NCBI GenBank assembly: GCA_019635735.1
Contig: JAHBYX010000009.1
Span: forward strand, 26,001 to 90,000
DNA: 64,000 nt
From: Mesorhizobium sp.
GTDB taxonomy: Bacteria > Pseudomonadota > Alphaproteobacteria > Rhizobiales > Rhizobiaceae
Reading direction: 5' to 3'
Under the pieces are notes generated by a model. That model made no database searches and was not told the DNA's origin. It was given only the letters and a program-made list of their open reading frames with translations. Within the stretch, counting starts at the first letter, position 1. Each line of letters starts with the position of its first letter. Below, in pieces: positions 56,785 through 64,000 of this stretch. The position numbers and the translations under genes were made by a program.

Positions 56785-58197
56785 ATGAATCAGCAATCCG
56801 GATCCGATCTCAAGCCCGGCGACCTGCTCGACGGCATCGAACTGATCGAGCGCCGGCCCGGCGCCAGCATGGCGGCGCTCTGGAATGCGCGCAGCCCGGC
56901 GCACGACTTTCCGCTGATCGTCAAGATCCCGTTCGTCGAACCGGGACAGGACGTGTCGATGCTGGTGAGTTTCGAGGTGGAGGAACTGATCGCCAAGCGG
57001 CTGTCGGGTCCGCACGTGCCGCGGTTCGTTGCGTCGGGAGACATCGGCAAGATTCCCTATCTCGCGATGGAGTTCGTGACGGGGCGGGGTCTTGCCGAGG
57101 TGGCGGCGGGCGCGCCGTTGCCGGCCGCCGAGGTGGGCGAGATCGGCGCGCTCGTCGCCGCGGCCCTGGTGTCGCTCCACCGGCAGAAGGTCGCCCATCT
57201 CGACCTGAAGCCGGAAAACGTGATCCTGTCGCCGCGCGGCGCCGTGCTGATCGACTTCGGGCTGGCGCGACATGCCGAGTTGCCCGACCTGCTCGGCGAG
57301 GAGAGTTCGCTGCCGATCGGCACAGCCGCCTACATGGCGCCCGAACAGGTGCTCGGCGAGCGCACCGACACCGCAAGCGACATCTTCGCGCTCGGCTGCA
57401 TTCTCTACCAGCTCGCCACCGGGATCGAGCCCTTCGGCCGGCCGCAGACCTTCGCCGGGATGAAGCGCCGGCTCTATCATTCGCCCCGGCGCCCGCGCGA
57501 TGTCGTGGGCGCCATTCCGCGCTGGCTCGAGGCGGTCATCCTGCGGTGCATGGAGGTCGACCGGGCCAGACGCTACGCCGATGCGGCGCATGTGCTGTCG
57601 GACCTGCGACATCCCGAACAGGTTCCCCTTCGCGAGGACGGGAGGGCGCGCCGCGGCGTCCTCGCGGCGATGCGCGACCTATTTCGCAAGCCGGACGACA
57701 AGGCCCTGGTCGGCAATCCGGTCGTGCGCCGCCACGGACCGTCGACGATCCTCGCGGCCGTCGATCTCTCCAGCGCCGACGATCCGCTCATTCCCGAGGT
57801 GCTCGCCGAGACGGCCCGGCTCATCGCGACGCGGGGGGATTCCCGGCTCGCGTGCATCACGGTGCTGAAGACCGAGATCCTCGGCAGCACGCCGGAGAGC
57901 GACGAGAACGGCGCGTCGATCTATCTCAAGAGACTGGTGGCGCTGAAAGACTGGGCGAGGCCGCTCCACCTGCCGGATACGCGCATCAGTTTCCACGTGC
58001 TGGAGGCGGTGGCGCCCGCGGATGCGATCCTCAACTACGCACGGCACAACGACGTGAGCCATATCGTGGTCGGCGCCCGGGCATCGTCGGCAATGCGCCG
58101 GCACCTCGGCAGCGTCTCGACCAAGATCGTGGCCGAGGCGCTGTGCTCGGTGTCGGTGGTCAGGATCAAAGCGGTGGAGGAGCCGGCACACGCCTAG
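56785..58197 (+). CDS. Ser/Thr protein kinase fused to a universal stress protein domain
   Basis: This 470-residue fusion has a Hanks-type kinase domain (about 15-280) with the lysine in PLIVKIPF, catalytic HLDLKPENV (D140, K142), IDFGLA and APEQVLGERT. It is followed by a UspA-like domain (about 320-465; STILAAVDLSSADDPL and VVGARASSAMRRHLGSVSTKI). Usp domains bind ATP, so the tail may sense energy state or be phosphorylated. It forms a pair with the phosphoesterase upstream and a FixK-type box lies ahead of both. Confidence 0.92.
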   Translation: MNQQSGSDLKPGDLLDGIELIERRPGASMAALWNARSPAHDFPLIVKIPFVEPGQDVSMLVSFEVEELIAKRLSGPHVPRFVASGDIGKIPYLAMEFVTGRGLAEVAAGAPLPAAEVGEIGALVAAALVSLHRQKVAHLDLKPENVILSPRGAVLIDFGLARHAELPDLLGEESSLPIGTAAYMAPEQVLGERTDTASDIFALGCILYQLATGIEPFGRPQTFAGMKRRLYHSPRRPRDVVGAIPRWLEAVILRCMEVDRARRYADAAHVLSDLRHPEQVPLREDGRARRGVLAAMRDLFRKPDDKALVGNPVVRRHGPSTILAAVDLSSADDPLIPEVLAETARLIATRGDSRLACITVLKTEILGSTPESDENGASIYLKRLVALKDWARPLHLPDTRISFHVLEAVAPADAILNYARHNDVSHIVVGARASSAMRRHLGSVSTKIVAEALCSVSVVRIKAVEEPAHA

Positions 58198-58344
58198 GTG
58201 CCGGCGCTTCTAGGGGGCATGGCGGCGGGCCGCCTCTTCATCGCCGGTTCATCTTCGAGAAACCATAATCTGCGCATTGAAAGGGGGCGCGGGAGAAAGT
58301 GCGAGCCTCCTGCAACCCGATCCGATCAAACGAGTTTTCGCCGC

Positions 58345-59760
58345 ATGAAGCTCAAGACCATCCTGCTGCCCGTCCTCGCGGCCGCGATCTCCACCACCTC
58401 GCTGACCGTCGTTCCGGCCTTTGCGCAGGACGACTATCGTCTCGCCCAGGCGCGCGAGATCGAGGTCTATTACGACCAGTACGGCCGGCGCGTGATCCGC
58501 GACGCCTATACGGGAGAAATCCTGCGCATCGAGCGGCCGCGCAATCTCGACCGCCGCGCCACCGGCTCGGTGCCGCGCAACCTGCCGCGCTACCAGGACC
58601 CTTATGCGGCGCAGGGCGACCGCTACTATCTCGACGATCCAGACGACATGCGCCGGCTGGAGCGCGACCGCAACCGCCGCTACGGCGCGGCGGTGGACGA
58701 GTTCGATCCGGCCTATGCCGACCCCTATGAAGATCCCTACGACGATCAGGATTATCCGGGCGACGAGGCGTCGATCGACGAGGGCGGCACCTATTTTCCG
58801 CCGGCGCCCGGCGGCATCGTCCGCAACGAGCCGGTCGAGCGCCGCGCGCTGCCGGCGCCGTCGGACGAGCCCACCCTGTCGCCCTCCGTGCCGACCGACC
58901 AGCCGACGATCTCGAAGAAATCAGACCTGAACGTCGCCAAGCTGCAGGTCCTGCTCGACCGCGCGGGCGTGTCGCCCGGCGTCATCGACGGTCACATGGG
59001 CGGAAACGTCGACAAGGCGCTCGCCGCATACAAGGACCTCACCGGCATCAAGCTGACGCTGATCGACTTCCCGGCGATCGAGGCGGAGCTTGCCGCGCGC
59101 GGCGGCGAGGCTTTCATGGACTACACGATCACGCCGGAGGATGTCGCCGGACCCTACGTGGCGTCGATCCCGGCCGACTACGGCCAGAAGGCGCAGCTCG
59201 AGGCGATGAGCTACACCTCGACGGTTGAGATGCTCGCCGAGCGCTTCCACATGAGCGAGGCCTATCTGAAGGAGCTGAACAAGGGCGTCGAGTTCCGCCC
59301 GGGCGCGGTCATCCGCGTTGCAAACACCGGCGCCAACGTCACCCGCCAGGTGGCGAAGATCATCGCCGACAAGGGTCGCGAGCAGGTGCGCGCCTATGAT
59401 GCGATGGGCCGCCTGGTCGTCGCTTATCCGGCGACGATCGGCTCGACGGACACGCCGTCGCCGTCCGGGACGGTCTCGGTCGAACGGATCGCGCTCAATC
59501 CGGAATACACCTACAACCCGAAGATCAACTTCAAGCAGGGGGAGAACGACAAGGTTCTGCGCATCCCGCCCGGTCCGAACGGGCCGGTGGGTTCGGTGTG
59601 GATCGCGCTGTCGAAGCCGACCTACGGCATCCACGGCACCCCCGAGCCGTCCAAGATCGGCAAGACCAACAGCCATGGCTGCGTGCGGCTGACCAACTGG
59701 GACGCGCAGGAACTCGCCAAGCTGGTGACGAAGGGCGTGACGGTCGAGTTCGTCGAATAA
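58345..59760 (+). CDS. L,D-transpeptidase (YkuD family) with long N-terminal region
   Basis: This 471-residue exported enzyme makes 3-3 cross-links in peptidoglycan or attaches proteins to it. It has a signal peptide (MKLKTILLPVLAAAISTTSL, cleavage near AFAQ), a Tyr/Asp/Pro-rich linker (about 30-190), a peptidoglycan-binding-like region (LNVAKLQVLLDRAGVSPGVI) and the YkuD active site IHGTPEPSKIGKTNSHGCVR with Cys446. The ATG at 58345 begins the signal peptide. The Asp/Tyr-rich linker with YEDPYDDQDYPGDE is unusually acidic. Confidence 0.93.
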   Translation: MKLKTILLPVLAAAISTTSLTVVPAFAQDDYRLAQAREIEVYYDQYGRRVIRDAYTGEILRIERPRNLDRRATGSVPRNLPRYQDPYAAQGDRYYLDDPDDMRRLERDRNRRYGAAVDEFDPAYADPYEDPYDDQDYPGDEASIDEGGTYFPPAPGGIVRNEPVERRALPAPSDEPTLSPSVPTDQPTISKKSDLNVAKLQVLLDRAGVSPGVIDGHMGGNVDKALAAYKDLTGIKLTLIDFPAIEAELAARGGEAFMDYTITPEDVAGPYVASIPADYGQKAQLEAMSYTSTVEMLAERFHMSEAYLKELNKGVEFRPGAVIRVANTGANVTRQVAKIIADKGREQVRAYDAMGRLVVAYPATIGSTDTPSPSGTVSVERIALNPEYTYNPKINFKQGENDKVLRIPPGPNGPVGSVWIALSKPTYGIHGTPEPSKIGKTNSHGCVRLTNWDAQELAKLVTKGVTVEFVE

Positions 59761-59770
59761 AACGACAGCT

Positions 59771-59808
59771 GTTAGTGCTTGGGGGTATTCTTACTCCCAA
59801 TCACTAAC
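59771..59808. terminator. 17-base hairpin shared by the L,D-transpeptidase gene and a minus-strand ORF
   Basis: GTTAGTGCTTGGGGGTA (59771-59787) pairs with TACTCCCAATCACTAAC (59792-59808) at 15 of 17 positions with a 4-base loop. It lies 10 bases after the transpeptidase stop. No T-run follows on the plus strand. It overlaps the end of the small minus-strand ORF. It may be a bidirectional or Rho-assisted terminator. Confidence 0.55.
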
Positions 59809-60036
59809 GCGTTGAGCGTTAGCTCCGTCAAAAAAGTTATAGACATCGCCCCATTGGAACCCGTGCAAGCGGTTGCGGTCTCCCCCAATTTGCTCCCACT
59901 CATCGAGCAGTAGGGAATATGCTGAAGCGTTCAAATTGACACGTCCCAGCATCCAAGCCAGCTTGCGTCTATCAATGCGAGCCGATCCTAGATCCCGAAC
60001 ATCGAGGAGAAATGCCTGAAGAACCTCATGTTTCAT
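59791..60036 (-). CDS. AT-rich orphan small protein
   Basis: This 81-residue protein of no known family starts MKHEVLQAFLLDVRDLGSAR at ATG 60036 (TTG 60042 is the alternative). Its composition, around 47% GC against about 65% in the neighbours, marks it as foreign or under different selection. It is rich in Leu, Asp and Trp and looks globular and cytosolic (RIDRRKLAWMLGRVNLNASA, then LLLDEWEQIGGDRNRLHGFQ). It is flanked by a hairpin at its 3' side and AT-rich inverted sequence at its 5' side. Confidence 0.55.
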   Translation of the reverse strand: MKHEVLQAFLLDVRDLGSARIDRRKLAWMLGRVNLNASAYSLLLDEWEQIGGDRNRLHGFQWGDVYNFFDGANAQRVSDWE

Positions 60037-60148
60037 TATCAAAACCCATATTTAAGGTAGAGCTTATATGTTTCACATATAAAGCTTAAGTTTGCAATAG
60101 CAAATATGAGATTCAGGCGTGAAATGTTGACCTAAGGGTTGATTTCCG
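60037..60148. promoter_or_regulatory. AT-rich divergent promoter region with inverted repeat
   Basis: GAGCTTATATGT (60060-60071) and ACATATAAAGCTT (60076-60088) form an imperfect inverted repeat. It lies between the small minus-strand ORF and the MFS gene. A regulator could bind here and control both. Confidence 0.4.
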
Positions 60149-61672
60149 ATGACCGCCTCATCCGCATTGACCTTCTGCCCCTCGCAAAGCCGGCCCTATG
60201 TTCTGGCTTCCGCGATCCTCGCGTCGAGCATGGGGTTTATTGACGGATCGGTGGTTTCCATCGCCATGCCGGCCATTCGCGCCGATCTGGGCGCTTCGCT
60301 CGCCGACGCGCAATGGATCTCCAACGCCTATGCGCTGACATTGTCGGCGCTGATCCTGACCGGAGGAGCGGCCGGCGACCGATTCGGCCTGAGGCTCACC
60401 TTCATCGCCGGCATCGTCTTCTTTGCCGCCGCCTCGGTCGCCTGCGCGCTCGCGCCGAATGCCGTGCTGCTCATCGCGTTTCGCGCCGTGCAGGGCATCG
60501 GCGCGGCGATCATGGTGCCGTGCAGCCTGGCGATCATCGCCAAGGCCTATCCGAAGGCGCAGCGGGGCAGGGCGATCGGCATCTGGGCGGCGGCGTCCGC
60601 GATGACCACGGCTCTCGGCCCGGTGCTTGGCGGCTTCGCGCTCGCGGCCTTCGACGATTCGATCTGGCGGGCGATATTCGCCATCAACCTGCCGCTGGGC
60701 GCCGTGGCGGTCTGGCTGCTGGCGACCCAGGTTCCGGCCGACCCGCCCGGCGGCCAGAAAGCGCTCGACATCAACGGCGCGGTACTCGCCGCGATCGGTT
60801 TCGGCCTGCTCGCCTATGGCCTGACGGTCCTGACGGAAAGGGGAAACGGCACTTCGCTGAGCTGGTCGCTCATGGCGATCGTGGCGGGCCTGGCGATCAT
60901 CGCGGCATTCATCGCCTGGGAGAGACGCGCGTCCGAGCCGATGGTGGACCTTGGCCTGTTTGGCAATCGCGCCTTCAGCGGCGCGAACGTGTCGACCTTC
61001 TTCCTCTATTTCGCGCTGTCGGCGATCCTGTTCTATCTGCCGATGCTGCTGATCGCCGGCTGGGGCGTCAGCCCGGCCCAGACGGGATTTCTCTTTCTTC
61101 CGCTCTCGGTCTTCATCGCGCTCCTGTCGGGCAGCGTCGGAAGACTGTCCGACAGGATCGGTCCGAAGCTGCCCATCGCCGTCGGCAGTCTCATCGTCGG
61201 CGCGGCGTTCGCGGCGCTCGGCTTCGTCGCGCTGGCACAGTATCACGCGTTCTGGGCCGGCGTTTTCCCGATGATGGTCGTCATGGGGCTCGGCATGGCG
61301 CTGGTCGTCTCGCCGTTGTCGACCGCGGTCATGACGGTCGTCGAGGACAACCAGACCGGGGCCGCGTCGGGAATCAACAACGCGGTTTCGCGTATCGCCG
61401 GCCTGGTCGCAGTGGCAGCGATGGGCGTCGTCACCGCGTTCGGCTACGCGTCCGCCCTCGGAGAGCGGGCGGGGAGGGTGCCGGAGTTCGGCGTCGCGCC
61501 GCAGACCGCACTCGACGCGGCGAGCGAGGCTGCGCGAATCGCGGCCGGCGACAGCGCCTTCGCCACGGTCGCGTTCCTAAATGCGGGATTCTGCGTTCTG
61601 TCGGCGCTCGTCGCGCTTGCGACGGTGCCCGGTACTGCGAAGGCGGAGAAGCAGGGAGAAGTATTGAAGTAG
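60149..61672 (+). CDS. MFS exporter of the DHA2 (14-helix) family
   Basis: This 507-residue major facilitator transporter is of the EmrB/QacA type with 14 predicted helices. DHA2 motifs are visible (motif A-like GGAAGDRFGLRLTFIAGIVF, the antiporter motif C-like ALGPVLGGFALAAF). It exports drugs or toxic small molecules in exchange for protons. No regulator is adjacent except possibly the small orphan protein on the other strand. Confidence 0.92.
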   Translation: MTASSALTFCPSQSRPYVLASAILASSMGFIDGSVVSIAMPAIRADLGASLADAQWISNAYALTLSALILTGGAAGDRFGLRLTFIAGIVFFAAASVACALAPNAVLLIAFRAVQGIGAAIMVPCSLAIIAKAYPKAQRGRAIGIWAAASAMTTALGPVLGGFALAAFDDSIWRAIFAINLPLGAVAVWLLATQVPADPPGGQKALDINGAVLAAIGFGLLAYGLTVLTERGNGTSLSWSLMAIVAGLAIIAAFIAWERRASEPMVDLGLFGNRAFSGANVSTFFLYFALSAILFYLPMLLIAGWGVSPAQTGFLFLPLSVFIALLSGSVGRLSDRIGPKLPIAVGSLIVGAAFAALGFVALAQYHAFWAGVFPMMVVMGLGMALVVSPLSTAVMTVVEDNQTGAASGINNAVSRIAGLVAVAAMGVVTAFGYASALGERAGRVPEFGVAPQTALDAASEAARIAAGDSAFATVAFLNAGFCVLSALVALATVPGTAKAEKQGEVLK

Positions 61673-61704
61673 CCGGCCGATCCGGTCGGGGGAAGCGCGG
61701 CGGT

Positions 61705-63669
61705 CTACTTCGCCTGCGCGGCGGCGGCCTGGGCAACCTTCAGCGGATCGTCGCCTTCCTCGCGAAGCAGCGTGTCGACCCGCTCCTTCTCTTTCTTGAA
61801 CGCGGCGAGTTCCTCGCCCTTCAGCACCTTGCCGACCGGCAGGCGCACGCGCATCGGGTCGACCTTGTTGCCGTTGACGATCAGCTCGTAATGGAGGTGG
61901 TTGCCGGTCGACAGACCGGTCGATCCGACATAGCCGATCACCTGGCCCTGGCGGACACGAGCACCCGGCACGACGTCCTTGGCAATGCCGCTCTGGTGGT
62001 TGTACGAGGTCTCGTAGCCGTTGGCGTGACGGATGATGGTCTGCCGGCCATACCCGCCGGACCAGCCCGCCTTCTCGACGACCCCGTTGCCGGCGGCGAT
62101 GATCGGCGTTCCGCGCGGCGCGGACCAGTCGACGCCCGTATGCATGCGCACATAGCCGAGAATCGGGTGCCGCCGTCCGCCGAAGCCTGAGCGGAACTTG
62201 CCGTTCGGCACCGGGTTGCGCAGCAGGAACTGGCGCGCGGAGCGGCCGTCCTCGTCGAAATAGTCGACCGTGCCGTCCTCCATCTGGAAACGGTAGAGCG
62301 TGCGCGTGTTCCCGTTGAACGTCGCATTCACATAGAGAAGCTCGGAGTCCACGGATGCCGTATCGTCCTCCTCGGGCTGCGAGAAGAAGGCCACGATGCG
62401 GTCGGAGGGTTTGAGGCGGGACTGGAAATCGACGTCGGAGGCGAGCAGCCTGACGAGTTGCTGTGTCATCGGGCGCGACATGCCGTAGGAATAGGCGGCG
62501 CGGTAGATGCCGTCATAGACGCTCGGCAGGTCGCTTCGGGCCGTTCGTGGAGCCGGCGAATCATCGAACGCCGCCGCCAGTTCGGGAGTGGATTCCGGCT
62601 CGTCGGCCGCGACGAACCTGTCGCGATCGTCGATCGCGATCGAAAGACGGTGCTGCGTCCCCTCGTACAGGCTGCAGCGGACGATCCGGTTCTGCGTGCC
62701 GGTCGATTCAACACCGATACGGAGCACCCAACCTTCCTTGATCGCCGGGCCGCCGAGATGGGCTTCAAGCGATTGCGCCATGCCGGCGGACATCGCCTCG
62801 TCGTATCCAGCCTCCTTGAACACGTCGCGCAGGCTCTTCTCGCTGCGGACCGGCACATAGTCCTCGGAGAAGCCGACGGTGACCTCGTCCATGGGCGCGC
62901 GGATGGCGGTCGAGACGTTCTCGGGAATGATGCGGGCATAGGACTGGCCGATGCCGGCTCCGCCGATCGACTGGCCGAAGCGCTCCGGATCGACATAATG
63001 AAGTGCGGCAACCTGGACGGCGCCGTCGGAGAGCGCGAGGCCGGTCTCGCGCACCACTTCCTCGATCTCGTCGGCGTTCAACGCGCTCTTCTCGTCGAAG
63101 GCCGCGGTCGCGACCGGGAAATCGAGGGTGCGCAAACTCACCTCGCTCTCGACCTTGGCGCCGTAGATCACTCCGGGCGCTTCGGCCGCGGCCACGCCGG
63201 GCGCGTCGTCGTCCGAAAAGACATCGAGCGGGTTGAAGGGCGGGTAACTGCGCGACGTGGCGTGGCCCGCGGCCAGATCCATCTTCACCTGCACGAAGGG
63301 CATGGTGCGGACGACGTTGCGGTCGCCGATCTTGGTCATCATGGAGACTTCCATGCGGCGGCGGTCGCGCGCCTTTGGCGCACTGCGGGCGACCACCAGC
63401 CGGGTCGTCTTGGCGGCTTCGCCGGACTGGCCGTTGCTGGCGGTCCTGTTGACGGTCGCGATCTCGGGCGGTGTCGCCAGCTGTTCGCGGCCGTCGAGGG
63501 CGGCAAGCAGCGCGACGCCCATCAGCACGGTCGAGGTGAGGCCCGTCAGAAAGGTGCCCGACAGCCATCGGGCGGAGACTTCACGCCGGTCGGGCGGCCC
63601 CCCGCGGCCATCCGCGATCAGGGGCGGCTCGTTGCCGAGCGCTTCGATCGTGTCCTCTACATAGGGCAT
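61705..63669 (-). CDS. M23-family peptidoglycan endopeptidase with membrane anchor
   Basis: This 654-residue envelope protein has a cytosolic N-terminus (MPYVEDTIEALGNEPPLIAD), a transmembrane helix (FLTGLTSTVLMGVALLAAL, about 40-60), a long periplasmic region with a LysM/OapA-like part, and a C-terminal M23 (LytM) domain with metal residues in GGRRHPILGYVRMHTGVDW and NHLHYELIVNG. All M23 ligands look intact, so it is probably an active endopeptidase and not only an amidase activator. The ATG at 63669 is chosen; an upstream open extension to 63780 is not supported. Confidence 0.9.
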   Translation of the reverse strand: MPYVEDTIEALGNEPPLIADGRGGPPDRREVSARWLSGTFLTGLTSTVLMGVALLAALDGREQLATPPEIATVNRTASNGQSGEAAKTTRLVVARSAPKARDRRRMEVSMMTKIGDRNVVRTMPFVQVKMDLAAGHATSRSYPPFNPLDVFSDDDAPGVAAAEAPGVIYGAKVESEVSLRTLDFPVATAAFDEKSALNADEIEEVVRETGLALSDGAVQVAALHYVDPERFGQSIGGAGIGQSYARIIPENVSTAIRAPMDEVTVGFSEDYVPVRSEKSLRDVFKEAGYDEAMSAGMAQSLEAHLGGPAIKEGWVLRIGVESTGTQNRIVRCSLYEGTQHRLSIAIDDRDRFVAADEPESTPELAAAFDDSPAPRTARSDLPSVYDGIYRAAYSYGMSRPMTQQLVRLLASDVDFQSRLKPSDRIVAFFSQPEEDDTASVDSELLYVNATFNGNTRTLYRFQMEDGTVDYFDEDGRSARQFLLRNPVPNGKFRSGFGGRRHPILGYVRMHTGVDWSAPRGTPIIAAGNGVVEKAGWSGGYGRQTIIRHANGYETSYNHQSGIAKDVVPGARVRQGQVIGYVGSTGLSTGNHLHYELIVNGNKVDPMRVRLPVGKVLKGEELAAFKKEKERVDTLLREEGDDPLKVAQAAAAQAK

Positions 63670-64000
63670 GAAGGACGGCGTATTCCCCTCTGGATTCCGC
63701 TTCGGTCTTTTATGGCCGAGACAATTGCCTGTCCTGCCGGCCCAAGTCAACGAACCGCCCCGGTTGCGCCCGCCATTCACACGCTCTCTAAAAGCATATG
63801 CGGCAGACGACGGCGCCCGCTGGCTCCTTCTTGCCCGCAGGAGTGCCGGGCAAATGCGGCCTCAGTGCGGCTCCTTTGTGACCGGTGCTGCTGCCGACCG
63901 GGCGCTCCTGATGGCCGGCTCACCGGGGCTCGATGCACCTTCCCTTACGTGTCGCAAAAAATTCAAAAAACCTCATTTTCGTTGTTGACACTTTGGAGGG
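63670..64000. other. Gap to the right edge with an incomplete promoter
   Basis: About 330 bases with no gene seen. At the edge TTGACA (63985-63990) follows an A/T-rich tract and looks like a strong -35 box for a rightward transcript beyond the window; the -10 is not in view. The gene it serves cannot be named. Confidence 0.4.

Overview
The window looks like a chromosomal segment of a high-GC alphaproteobacterium of the order Hyphomicrobiales (Rhizobiales), most like the Phyllobacteriaceae (Mesorhizobium, Aminobacter, Nitratireductor type). The reasons are the order of the housekeeping genes (argJ-GNAT-mutT, comF-grxC-nitrilase-DUF1178, ubiG, lysC-ptsP, prfA-prmC-DUF4167-clpB), alphaproteobacterial families such as BA14K and DUF4167, rhizobial-type promoters, an alpha-r14-type small RNA, and rhizobial dispersed repeats. 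The genus is inference; no rRNA or tRNA gene was seen.

Positions 1-10358 hold two divergent operons for uptake and breakdown of ectoine/hydroxyectoine. The leftward operon is ehuB-ehuC-ehuD-ehuA-eutB-eutC-AsnC regulator-semialdehyde dehydrogenase (cut by the left edge). The rightward operon is ectoine hydrolase (doeA/eutD)-M20 deacetylase-GntR/FCD regulator. The 180-base divergent region carries three perfect palindromes with a GTGCAC core. Two parts differ from the described pathway: the deacetylase is an ArgE-type M20 enzyme rather than the aspartoacylase-like DoeB/EutE, and the regulator is FCD-type rather than MocR-type EnuR.

Positions 10681-16335 hold a small RNA with three CCTCCTCCC loops, an acyl-CoA synthetase, a GNAT acyltransferase/flippase pair, and a DUF433/DUF5615 toxin-antitoxin pair. 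Positions 16413-31045 are mostly backbone (secA, a PpiC-type foldase, argJ, mutT, a Flp pilin, comF, grxC, a nitrilase, ubiG). They are interrupted by a 223-base tandem repeat, a TetR/small membrane protein pair and a VapBC pair. Positions 31263-44630 hold an ABC-2 exporter, chaC, lysC, ptsP, a frameshifted hydrolase, prfA, prmC, a DUF4167 gene and clpB.

Positions 44683-47327 are an AT-richer islet with a DUF374 acyltransferase and a cytochrome P450. Positions 47536-63669 are a stress, redox and envelope region: flavin monooxygenase, reductase, DJ-1/GlxA pair, DUF892 ferritin-like protein behind an EcfG-type promoter, KatE catalase, BA14K protein, a metallophosphoesterase plus kinase-universal stress protein fusion behind an FNR/FixK-type box, L,D-transpeptidase, MFS exporter and M23 endopeptidase. 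The regulatory sites suggest that general stress (EcfG), low oxygen (FixK/FNR) and heat (sigma-32) inputs act here. All site assignments were made by eye and are untested.
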